Notes under the pieces: model-generated
What the model saw: the letters and a program-made list of their open reading frames with translations, nothing else
Told to the model about the DNA's origin: nothing
The model's database searches: none
Shown here: positions 1-5,441 of the stretch, one piece after another
How the letters are laid out: the number at the start of each line of letters is the position of its first letter
Position numbering within the stretch: position 1 is the first letter of the stretch
Made by a program: the position numbers and the translations under genes
Assembly (NCBI GenBank): GCA_023417985.1
Contig: JAEZDV010000302.1
Coordinates: 1 to 7,091, forward strand
DNA from: Actinomycetes bacterium
GTDB lineage: Bacteria; Actinomycetota; Actinomycetes; Mycobacteriales; Mycobacteriaceae
Length of the DNA stretch: 7,091 bases
Direction of reading: 5' to 3'

Positions 1-187
1 GACGACGAGCCCGCTGGCAGTCCCGGCACCGGCTCGCGACACCCGCGATGCGCACTGGGTCGAGCCTGTCCTCGTCGGCGACGTCGAGTTCCGCGAATAC
101 GCGGGCGGGAGCCTGCGCCATCCGAGCTGGAAAGGACTACGGACGGACAAGTCGCCGGCCGAGGTAGAGCTACCGGGCAAGCACTGA
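1..187 (+). CDS. ATP-dependent DNA ligase, C-terminal end (partial)
   Basis: Only the last 61 codons are present, in the frame starting at base 2 and ending with TGA at 185-187. The peptide contains WVEPVLVGDVEFREYAGG, then SLRHPSWKGLRTDKSPAEVEL. This is the typical end of the OB-fold domain of bacterial ATP-dependent ligases: a Trp and Pro opening the last strands, a V-x-F-x-E/Y strand, and motif VI around R-x-D-K, whose lysine contacts the nucleotide in this family. Such enzymes seal nicks through an adenylated lysine, which would lie upstream of the window. The tail is closer to LigD-type ligase domains than to NAD-dependent LigA. Whether polymerase or nuclease domains are fused upstream cannot be seen, so I give no symbol. 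The gene converges on the ATPase gene, with 44 bases between the stops. Confidence 0.8.
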   Translation, partial: TTSPLAVPAPARDTRDAHWVEPVLVGDVEFREYAGGSLRHPSWKGLRTDKSPAEVELPGKH

Positions 188-231
188 GCAGCGCGCCGCG
201 ACCCTCGGCCGGACCGGAGACACCCGGATCG

Positions 232-1641
232 TCAGCCGCGGCCGGCATGCCGGCCGGACAACGGCGGAAAGTCGTCCGCCACGATCGCGGCAAGCTCGAC
301 GAAGGCACGCCGGGTCGCAGGCCGCAACCGCTCGAGGTCGATCTCGGCTCCCTCCGCCAGATGCTCGTCGAACGGGACGACATGCAGTGCGCGGCACCGC
401 GCGAGGAAATGCGCGGTCAGCGCATCCATGTCGATCGTCGACGTGCCCGGACGCGGCGCGCTGATCACCACGACCGTGCGGTCGACCAGATCGTCGTACC
501 CGTGGGCCTGCAACCAGTCGAGGGTCGCGGCAGCGCTCCGCGCGCCGTCGAGCGCGGGCGACCCCACCAGCACGAGGGCATTCGCCAGATCGAGTACTCC
601 CCGCATCGCGGAGTGCATGATCCCGGTACCGCAATCGGTGAGGATGATGTTGTAGAAGACCTGGAGGATGTCGACGACAGCGCGGTAGTCGTCCTCGCTG
701 AACGCCTCCGACACCGCCGGGTCACGTTCGCTCGCCAGCACCTCGAGCCGGCTCGGCGCCTGGGAGGTGTGCGCCCGGACATCGGAATAGCGTCGGATCG
801 TGGGCGCTGCCGCGAGCAGGTCCCGGACCGTGGCGTCGGTCTGCTGCGGGATGCGCTGCGCGAGCGTGCCGAAATCAGGATTCGCGTCGACCGCCACCAC
901 ACAGTCGCCACGTAACGAGGCGAACGTGGAACCGAGCCCGATCGTCGTGGTCGTCTTGCCCACCCCACCTTTGAGGGACAGCACCGCGATGCGGTAATCC
1001 CCCGAGATCGGTTGCCGGATTCGTTCCACGAGATGTTCGTGGCGAGCGCTCCCCGTGGAGTCGCCGGGCTCGAGGAGTCCCTTCGCGAACCGTTGCACAC
1101 CACGGCGCCACCCGGCCGGCGAAGAACGACGGGATCGTCGGACCAGCACGTCCGACGCGAGATCGACAGTGGACGGCTGGTGCTCGAACGCGTGAGGGAG
1201 CAACGCCGACGGATCGTGTTCACCGGCCTGGTGCGGCGCCCAGGGTTCCTCGGCCTCGACCACCGGATCGGGACAGTCCTCCCCGGAGGCGTTCACCGGG
1301 GATGGTTCGGAAGCCGTGACGGACGGCTCGGTCTCTTCGGAGCGCGGCATGTCTTCGGATCGCGGCGCTCCGGGCTCCGGGCTCGGTGTCTCTCCCGCGT
1401 CGTCCGCCGCACCGGCCGGGGGCAGGAGTGGCGTTCCGAACGGGACCGACGCGACGGGGCGCTCGGCCGCCTGCACAGCGGTGGCAGCTGTCTCGGGCGT
1501 CTCACTCTTCGGTTCGGAGCCTGCCCCCTCCGGCCGGACCACCCGGCGGAAAGACTTCCGTGCCGGTGGTGGCTCACTTGCGGCAGGCGGCTGGTCCCGC
1601 AGCCACGCGGGCAGAGCATGGCCCGGTTCGTCGCGTCTCAT
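232..1641 (-). CDS. EspI-like MinD/ParA family ATPase (ESX-associated type)
   Basis: A 469-residue protein of two parts. Residues 1 to about 150 are rich in Pro, Glu, Ser and Ala and look disordered; about 167-200 is basic. From about 216 there is a deviant Walker A P-loop, KGGVGKTT (224-231, signature lysine K224 and K229), then an A' motif AVDANPD (250-256) and a Walker B-like strand IILTDCGTG (332-340). The stretches YSDVR, SRLEVLASERDPAVSEAF and DGARSAAATLDWLQAHGY are typical of the MinD-like proteins of mycobacterial ESX loci such as EspI (Rv3876). Such ATPases dimerise on ATP; EspI has been linked to control of ESX-1 secretion at low ATP. I chose ATG at 1641 because GGGGGG ends 5 bases before it and the protein then begins MRRDEPGHALPAWLRDQ; the GTG at 1710 lacks such a site. 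xerC lies upstream on the same strand, 129 bases away. No ESX gene is in view, so the role here is inferred from family only. Confidence 0.85.
   Translation of the reverse strand: MRRDEPGHALPAWLRDQPPAASEPPPARKSFRRVVRPEGAGSEPKSETPETAATAVQAAERPVASVPFGTPLLPPAGAADDAGETPSPEPGAPRSEDMPRSEETEPSVTASEPSPVNASGEDCPDPVVEAEEPWAPHQAGEHDPSALLPHAFEHQPSTVDLASDVLVRRSRRSSPAGWRRGVQRFAKGLLEPGDSTGSARHEHLVERIRQPISGDYRIAVLSLKGGVGKTTTTIGLGSTFASLRGDCVVAVDANPDFGTLAQRIPQQTDATVRDLLAAAPTIRRYSDVRAHTSQAPSRLEVLASERDPAVSEAFSEDDYRAVVDILQVFYNIILTDCGTGIMHSAMRGVLDLANALVLVGSPALDGARSAAATLDWLQAHGYDDLVDRTVVVISAPRPGTSTIDMDALTAHFLARCRALHVVPFDEHLAEGAEIDLERLRPATRRAFVELAAIVADDFPPLSGRHAGRG
239..256. repeat. 18-base perfect palindrome at the convergent gene ends
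   Basis: CGGCCGGCATGCCGGCCG is its own reverse complement. It overlaps the last codons of the minus-strand ATPase gene (encoding the C-terminal GRHAGR) and lies about 50 bases beyond the ligase stop. In ligase transcripts it could fold into a GC hairpin and act as a terminator without a U-tract, as is common in actinobacteria. No T-run follows, and GC-rich coding DNA can give such palindromes by chance, so the role is uncertain. Confidence 0.35.
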
Positions 1642-1646
1642 CTGAT

Positions 1647-1652
1647 CCCCCC
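1647..1652 (-). promoter_or_regulatory. Ribosome binding site fixing the EspI-like start
   Basis: On the minus strand GGGGGGATCAG precedes ATG at 1641, giving a G-rich Shine-Dalgarno-like run with a 5-base spacer. This decides the ATG over the in-frame GTG 69 bases further upstream. Confidence 0.6.
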
Positions 1653-1673
1653 GAATTCGATGGTGCGGCGCGC

Positions 1674-1679
1674 ACGCTA
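1674..1679 (-). promoter_or_regulatory. Possible -10 element for the EspI-like gene
   Basis: On the minus strand TAGCGT, within ATTGATAGCGT, fits the actinobacterial TANNNT pattern and lies about 33 bases before the ATG at 1641. No good -35 is visible at 16-18 bases. The 129-base gap after xerC would allow a separate promoter, but one weak hexamer in GC-rich DNA is thin evidence. Confidence 0.25.
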
Positions 1680-1770
1680 TCAATCCGGGCGGGACTGCGC
1701 ACGTCCGCACCGGGCGAACCCCTGCGCGGAGGACAGTTCGCGCGGGCGACGAGGGCCGACGTTCCGGTCG

Positions 1771-2709
1771 TCAGGCCCGTGGATGTGCTTGCTCGTGCAC
1801 GGCACGCAGCCGCGCGACGGACACGTGCGTATAGAGCTGGGTGGTTGCGAGGCTCGAATGCCCGAGCACCTCCTGGACCACTCTCAGATCCGCGCCGCCC
1901 TCGAGGAGATGGGTCGCGGCACTGTGCCGGAGTCCGTGCGGCGCGAGATCGGGGGCTCCGGGAATTGCCGACACCGCGTCGTGCACGACCGTGCGGACCT
2001 GGCGCTGGTCGATGCGTCCGCCGCGCTTCCCGAGTAGCAGCGCCTCGCCGGACGACGGCCGCCCCAGATGCGGGCGGCCGTGACGGAGCCAGGCATCGAG
2101 CGCGTCGGCCGCCGGAACGCCGTAGGGCACCACCCGCTCCTTGTCACCCTTGCCGAGCACACGTAGCACGCGCCGCTCGCTGTCGACGTCGCCGAGGTCC
2201 ATCCCGCACAGTTCGCCGACACGGATGCCCGTCGCGTACAGGACCTCGAGGATGACCCGGTCGCGGAGTGCCGACGGGTCGAGTTCCTGCGCACCCGATT
2301 TCGCGGCCTCCATGACCTCGATGGCCTGCTCGTCGTGCAGCACGGTGGGCAGTGTCCGATGTGCCCGCGCCGACGCGAGTCGCACTGCCGGATCCTGGTC
2401 GAGCCGCCCGGTCCGAACCAGCCAGGCCGTGAACGCCCGCGCCGTCGACGTGCGTCTCGCAATCGTGGTCCGTGCCGCGCCGGCCTCGACCTGCCCTGCG
2501 AGCCACGATCGCAGCGTCGCGAGGTCGAGGTCCGCGATGCGAGCGTCCGGGTTCGTTGCAGCCAGGTGGGCGAGCAGGGACCGGACATCGGTGGAGTAGG
2601 CGCGCACGGTGTGGGCGGAGCGGTTGTTCTCGAGGGCGAGGTGGTCGGCGAAATCGTCGAGGTGCACGGCGAGCGGGGGCGGCAGTTCTCTCGGACCGTC
2701 GGTTCGCAT
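1771..2709 (-). CDS. xerC: Site-specific tyrosine recombinase XerC
   Basis: A 312-residue protein of normal XerC length. The N-terminal SAM-like DNA-binding domain (about 12-105) contains the typical ENNRSAHTVRAYSTDVRSLLAHL stretch in which the core-binding helices fall. The catalytic domain (about 120-305) has the full active set: R163 in ATGIRVGEL, K187 in the beta-hairpin LGKGDKER, H258 and R261 in HGLRHSAATHLLEGG, H284 in VLGHSS, and nucleophile Y293 in QLYTHVS. With XerD it resolves chromosome dimers at dif near the terminus, in concert with FtsK. The ATG at 2709 has no strong Shine-Dalgarno before it. The gene is divergent from the MFS gene, with 60 bases between starts. XerD is the alternative identity; the nearby viuB-like and dprA genes, as in mycobacterial xerC, favour XerC. 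No phage or integrative-element gene lies beside it. Confidence 0.93.
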   Translation of the reverse strand: MRTDGPRELPPPLAVHLDDFADHLALENNRSAHTVRAYSTDVRSLLAHLAATNPDARIADLDLATLRSWLAGQVEAGAARTTIARRTSTARAFTAWLVRTGRLDQDPAVRLASARAHRTLPTVLHDEQAIEVMEAAKSGAQELDPSALRDRVILEVLYATGIRVGELCGMDLGDVDSERRVLRVLGKGDKERVVPYGVPAADALDAWLRHGRPHLGRPSSGEALLLGKRGGRIDQRQVRTVVHDAVSAIPGAPDLAPHGLRHSAATHLLEGGADLRVVQEVLGHSSLATTQLYTHVSVARLRAVHEQAHPRA

Positions 2710-2757
2710 GGGTCTACCGTGCGCGGAGTCACCGCACGACGCAACGAGCCACGCCGT

Positions 2758-2770
2758 TACAGTTCGTTAG
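2758..2770 (+). promoter_or_regulatory. Promoter -10 with predicted leaderless start for the MFS gene
   Basis: TACAGT at 2758-2763 fits the actinobacterial TANNNT -10 pattern. Placing its last T at -7 puts +1 exactly on the G of the GTG codon at 2770, the usual geometry of leaderless transcripts. No Shine-Dalgarno precedes the GTG, which agrees. No clear -35 is seen. Confidence 0.5.
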
Positions 2771-3981
2771 TGAGTAAAACAATCCCGTTGTCGATGCTCT
2801 GCGCGCTCGCGCTGCTGTCGGCGATCGCACCACTTTCCACCGATATGTACCTTCCCGGGCTCCCCGTCATGTCCGAAAGCCTCGGCACGACGACGGTCGG
2901 TGTCCAGCTCACCCTGACGACGTTCATGGCCGGTCTCGGCCTGGGACAGCTGATGATCGGGCCGCTCTCCGACGGCTGGGGGCGACGCCGACTGCTCATC
3001 ATCGGCACGCTCGTCCTGGTGGCGAGCAGCGCCCTCTGCGCGCTGGCGCCGACGGTGGAGGTGCTGATCGCCGCGCGTCTTGTCCAAGGATTCAGCGGCG
3101 GAATCGGAATCGTCCTGGCGCGTGCGGTCATCGCCGACCGCGCGCGGGGCGATCAGGCCGCCAAGCTTTTCAGCATCATGATGATCATCGGCGGTATCGC
3201 GCCGGTAGCCGCGCCCCTGCTCGGCGGCGCGCTTCTCGGTCCCATCGGGTGGCGTGGCATCTTCTGGGTTCTCACGGCGCTGGCCGTCGCGATGACCGTT
3301 GCGGTGCTGCTCTTCGTCCCGGAAACCCTGCCGCCGGAGAAGCGGCACGGGGGCGGCTTCTCCGCCATGGCAGGCAACTTCGGGTACGTGCTGTCGCAGC
3401 GGCGGTTCGTCGGCTACGCCGCGACCTTCGCTCTCAGTTTCGGGGCGATGTTCTCCTACATCTCGGCGTCCCCGTTCGTGACGCAGGAGATCCTCGGACT
3501 CAGCCCGGGACAGTTCTCTCTCGTCTTCGCCGTGAATTCCGTCGGTCTCGTCGGCGGTAACATCGTCAACAGCCGTCTGATCGGACGTTTCCCGACGCGG
3601 TCGCTGCTGCGCGCCGGCGTCACCACCCTTTTCTGTGGTGGAGCACTCCTGCTGCTCTCGATCCTGGTCGTCGGGTACACACCGTGGCTGATCCTCCCGC
3701 TGATGTTCGTGTGCGTCAGCAGCCTCAGCTTCATCCTCGGCAACGCCACCGCGCTCGCCCAGTCGCAGGTCCCCAAGGCGGCCGGCACCGGTTCGGCGGT
3801 GATCGGCGCGTCCCAATTCGGGCTCGCGGCACTCGTCTCGCCCCTCGTGGGACTCGGCGGTGAGGGCACCGCGGTACCGATGGCGATCTCGATCCTCGTG
3901 TGCGGGACCCTCGCGTTGACCGCGTTCACCGTGCTCACCAGGGAATCCCGCGTCGACGCCGCCCGCGAGCCTGCGCACTGA
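2770..3981 (+). CDS. Bcr/CflA-type MFS multidrug efflux transporter
   Basis: A 403-residue integral membrane protein with about 12 hydrophobic segments, normal for the 12-helix drug:proton antiporters. The first helix ends in STDMYLPGLP (23-32), the hallmark of the Bcr/CflA branch. Motif A follows helix 2 as GPLSDGWGRRR (64-74), with the conserved Asp and Arg. RLVQGFSGGIGIVLARAVIAD (about 103-123) is the helix 4 motif B with its buried Arg, and GGIAPVAAPLLGG (141-153) is the motif C hinge of proton-coupled exporters. Family members expel drugs such as bicyclomycin, sulfonamides or chloramphenicol; the substrate cannot be read from sequence. The open frame extends far upstream, but that part is antisense to xerC; GTG at 2770 begins just before helix 1 and fits a leaderless promoter. 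An ATG at 2794 (residue 9) is an alternative. It is transcribed alone and ends at a strong hairpin facing the viuB-like gene. Confidence 0.9.
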   Translation: MSKTIPLSMLCALALLSAIAPLSTDMYLPGLPVMSESLGTTTVGVQLTLTTFMAGLGLGQLMIGPLSDGWGRRRLLIIGTLVLVASSALCALAPTVEVLIAARLVQGFSGGIGIVLARAVIADRARGDQAAKLFSIMMIIGGIAPVAAPLLGGALLGPIGWRGIFWVLTALAVAMTVAVLLFVPETLPPEKRHGGGFSAMAGNFGYVLSQRRFVGYAATFALSFGAMFSYISASPFVTQEILGLSPGQFSLVFAVNSVGLVGGNIVNSRLIGRFPTRSLLRAGVTTLFCGGALLLLSILVVGYTPWLILPLMFVCVSSLSFILGNATALAQSQVPKAAGTGSAVIGASQFGLAALVSPLVGLGGEGTAVPMAISILVCGTLALTAFTVLTRESRVDAAREPAH

Positions 3982-3999
3982 CGCAACGCGCCCCGTCGG

Positions 4000-4054
4000 C
4001 ACGACGAGTGCGGCCCGACTCCCCTCACCGGGGACCCGGGCCGCACTCGTTGTG
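4000..4054. terminator. Bidirectional hairpin terminator between MFS and SIP genes
   Basis: The arms CACGACGAGTGCGGCCCG (4000-4017) and CGGGCCGCACTCGTTGTG (4037-4054) pair over 18 bp with a single G-U. A second small stem, TCCCC with GGGGA (4020-4024 and 4030-4034), sits in the loop. It lies 18 bases after the MFS stop and 7 bases from the SIP stop at 4062, so it serves both converging transcripts. Neither strand carries a proper T-run, as is usual for actinobacterial terminators. Confidence 0.8.
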
Positions 4055-4061
4055 AATGCCG

Positions 4062-4844
4062 TTACGACGCTTCGATGGTCGCCAATTCCTGCTTCCAGGT
4101 CCGGAAGCCTTCTTCGGTACGACCACGACGCCAGTACCCGGAGATAGAGGCGCGGGCAGGACTCACGCCCCGGTCCTTTCGCAGGTACGGACGAAGATGC
4201 TTCATCACCGTCTCCGCCTCACCGTGCACGAAGACGTGGACGTCCCCGGCCGGCCACGGGAGCGACTTCACCGCGGCGACGAGCGGAGCGCTCCCGTCGA
4301 TCAGGTTCTGCGGCGCGTCACCGGCAGCCACCCCACGATGCACCCAGTGGACCTCGACACCCGCCGGAACGGACAAGGGCAATTCGTCGGATACGCCCGC
4401 CACCTCGACGAATACCGCGCCCCGAGCATCGCCGGGCAGCGACTCGAGTGCAGCAGCGATCGCCGGGAGTGCCGTCTCGTCGCCCGCGAGCAGGTGGAAA
4501 TCCGCGGCCGGATCGGGCCGGTATCCACCGCCCGGTCCGCGCACTACGACGTCGGTGCCGGGCTGCACGCTGCGCGCCCACGGTCCGGCGACACCCTGGT
4601 CACCGTGCACGACGAAGTCGATCCAGATCTCGCGGGCAGCCTCGTCGACCCGTCGCACCGTGTAGGTGCGGACCGCTGTGTCCTCCCCCGCGGGAAGTTC
4701 GATCTTGACGTAGCTGTCGGTGTCGGCTCGCGCGGCGAAGTCGCCGAAGCCGTCCCCGCCGAGGACGACCCGCACGAAGTGTTCGGCGATCGTCTCCGTG
4801 CGCAGCACGGTCAGGGTCGTCGATGACGGAGATTTCCGGGCCAC
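4062..4844 (-). CDS. viuB: Siderophore-interacting protein (FAD-dependent ferric-siderophore reductase)
   Basis: A 260-residue cytosolic flavoprotein of the ViuB/SIP family. The N-terminal FAD-binding barrel (about 8-112) has RTYTVR (59-64), the flavin-binding R-x-Y-T motif, followed by DFVVHGDQGVAGPWA (76-90), which holds the phosphate-binding turn. The C-terminal NAD(P)H-binding-like half has LLAGDETALPAI (118-129), VHVFVHGEAE (202-211) and the family end signature SISGYWRRGRTEEGF (233-247). Members reduce ferric siderophores after uptake and so release iron. GTG at 4844 is the start: AGGAGG (4849-4854) stands 4 bases before it. A DtxR/IdeR-like iron box covers 4852-4870, so repression under iron sufficiency is likely. 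In M. tuberculosis the viuB homologue sits between xerC and dprA, as here, but here plus-strand genes separate them. I use viuB as a family symbol; the siderophore is unknown. Confidence 0.92.
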   Translation of the reverse strand: MARKSPSSTTLTVLRTETIAEHFVRVVLGGDGFGDFAARADTDSYVKIELPAGEDTAVRTYTVRRVDEAAREIWIDFVVHGDQGVAGPWARSVQPGTDVVVRGPGGGYRPDPAADFHLLAGDETALPAIAAALESLPGDARGAVFVEVAGVSDELPLSVPAGVEVHWVHRGVAAGDAPQNLIDGSAPLVAAVKSLPWPAGDVHVFVHGEAETVMKHLRPYLRKDRGVSPARASISGYWRRGRTEEGFRTWKQELATIEAS

Positions 4845-4848
4845 TGCG

Positions 4849-4854
4849 CCTCCT
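4849..4854 (-). promoter_or_regulatory. Shine-Dalgarno of the SIP gene, overlapping an iron box
   Basis: AGGAGG on the minus strand with a 4-base spacer (CGCA) to GTG at 4844. It fixes the non-ATG start. Its first three bases are also the end of the predicted iron box. Confidence 0.8.
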
Positions 4855-4870
4855 GGTAAGGGTTACCTAT
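4852..4870 (-). promoter_or_regulatory. DtxR/IdeR-type iron box upstream of the SIP gene
   Basis: On the minus strand the 19-mer ATAGGTAACCCTTACCAGG agrees with TWAGGTWAGSCTWACCTWA at 14 of 19 positions. The core has perfect 5-base arms, GGTAA and TTACC (plus strand 4855-4859 and 4863-4867), around a GGG centre. It lies directly upstream of a ferric-siderophore reductase, the kind of gene IdeR represses when iron is ample. The distal part of one half-site is degenerate because it merges with the Shine-Dalgarno. Confidence 0.6.
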
Positions 4871-4929
4871 ATCGGCGCAACCGTACTCCGAGGCGGGGTC
4901 CAGCGGGGACGTCACCCCTCGGGACGCTC

Positions 4930-4944
4930 TAGGCTCGATACCCA
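4930..4944 (+). promoter_or_regulatory. Promoter -10 for the 93-residue gene, probably leaderless
   Basis: TAGGCT at 4930-4935 fits TANNNT and ends 8 bases before the ATG at 4944, so transcription should begin at or within two bases of the start codon. No Shine-Dalgarno is visible. GGGACG at 4906-4911 with an 18-base spacer is a weak possible -35. Confidence 0.5.
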
Positions 4945-5225
4945 TGAGCACCACCGCGACCGAGATCGCCACCTGGATGACCGACATCATCACCACGGAA
5001 CACAAGGTCACCCAGACCGACATGGTCGACGCGATCGAGGCCAAGTTCGGACCCGAGTGGACCTACGTCAACGACAACGGTCACGTGTCGATCGACCGGG
5101 CCGTTCTCCGGGAGTTCCGCAAGGCCCACCGCGGTGGCGTGAAGTGGGACCGGGAGGATCGCGCCTGGTACGTGGACGACACCGCCGCCGCCGAAGGCAC
5201 CGACTCGGAGACCACCGAGAACTGA
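4944..5225 (+). CDS. Small soluble protein of unknown function (possibly DUF6953-like)
   Basis: A 93-residue acidic protein without signal peptide or membrane segment. It reads as a small helical domain: EIATWMTDIITTEHKVTQTDMVDAIEAKFG (about 7-36) as two or three helices, then EWTYVNDNGHVSIDRAVLREFRKAH (38-62), then GGVKWDREDRAWYV (64-77), and a Thr/Glu-rich tail. The layout of a helix pair, an aromatic W-T-Y turn, a D-R-x-V-L-x-x-F-x-K helix and a W-x-R-x-x-R-x-W end suggests a winged-helix-sized fold. From memory it resembles a widespread uncharacterised family (DUF6953), which I cannot confirm. GC-rich third positions support coding. It is divergent from the SIP gene across 99 bases that hold the iron box, so it might share iron control, though its own -10 lies about 60 bases from the box. 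No function is assigned. Confidence 0.75.
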   Translation: MSTTATEIATWMTDIITTEHKVTQTDMVDAIEAKFGPEWTYVNDNGHVSIDRAVLREFRKAHRGGVKWDREDRAWYVDDTAAAEGTDSETTEN

Positions 5226-5233
5226 CACGACAC

Positions 5234-5256
5234 CCCGGCGACGCCGACCCGCCGGG
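5234..5256 (+). terminator. Short GC hairpin after the small gene
   Basis: CCCGGC (5234-5239) and GCCGGG (5251-5256) can pair around an 11-base loop, beginning 8 bases after the stop codon. No T-run follows. The position fits a terminator, but a 6-bp GC stem is easily found by chance here. Confidence 0.35.
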
Positions 5257-5380
5257 ACGATTCCGCGATACTCCGATTCCCGGACCGGCCGAAACGTCCG
5301 AACGACCACGCAGGACAGACTCCGGTGGCCATACTTCCGAGTGTGGATTGTTCTCGATCGCCTGCGTTCGATCCCTTCAC

Positions 5381-5403
5381 GGCCGCGCCGGCACGGCGCG
5401 GCC
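5381..5403 (+). promoter_or_regulatory. Strong hairpin in the region before the ClC gene
   Basis: GGCCGCGCCG (5381-5390) and CGGCGCGGCC (5394-5403) form a perfect 10-bp stem with a GCA loop. It ends 38 bases before the ClC start. It may be the end of upstream transcription, or a leader structure if the ClC promoter lies above it. No T-run follows. The rest of the 216-base gap shows only weak -10-like hexamers (GATACT at 5267, CATACT at 5330) and no convincing promoter. Confidence 0.4.
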
Positions 5404-5432
5404 TGCGCCCGTAGCCGACATCCCCCGGTACT

Positions 5433-5438
5433 GGAGAG
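5433..5438 (+). promoter_or_regulatory. Ribosome binding site of the ClC gene
   Basis: GGAGAG precedes the ATG at 5442, its GGAG core 5 bases away, and supports that start. It is the only plus-strand gene of the window with a clear Shine-Dalgarno. Confidence 0.65.
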
Positions 5439-5441
5439 CGC

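Noticed and set aside
1642..1710. N-terminal extension of the EspI-like protein from GTG at 1710
   Set aside because: The 23 added residues look random, there is no ribosome site before the GTG, and the ATG at 1641 has a G-rich Shine-Dalgarno and begins a family-like N-terminus.
1012..2037. 341-codon plus-strand open frame across the ATPase and xerC genes
   Set aside because: It spans two well-supported minus-strand genes and the gap between them; its product is Arg/Gly-rich with no motif.
1771..2709. Integrase of a mobile element
   Set aside because: The length and catalytic motifs fit XerC, and no tRNA, attachment repeat, excisionase or phage gene is near.
2335..2769. Long upstream extension of the MFS reading frame
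   Set aside because: It is antisense to the xerC N-terminal half, is Arg-rich and without domain character, and would put 145 soluble residues before the first helix of a standard-length transporter.
2756..2780. Possible operator repeat (TTAC and GTAA) around the MFS start
   Set aside because: Arms of four bases with a 13-base spacer are too short to separate from chance, and no regulator gene is adjacent.
2767..4002. 411-codon minus-strand open frame opposite the MFS gene
   Set aside because: Its product is a low-complexity Glu/Arg/Asp/His mixture, the usual shadow of a membrane protein gene in GC-rich DNA.
4056..4826. 256-codon plus-strand open frame opposite the SIP gene
   Set aside because: It mirrors the SIP gene almost exactly, whose product has clear FAD-binding motifs, so it is a shadow.
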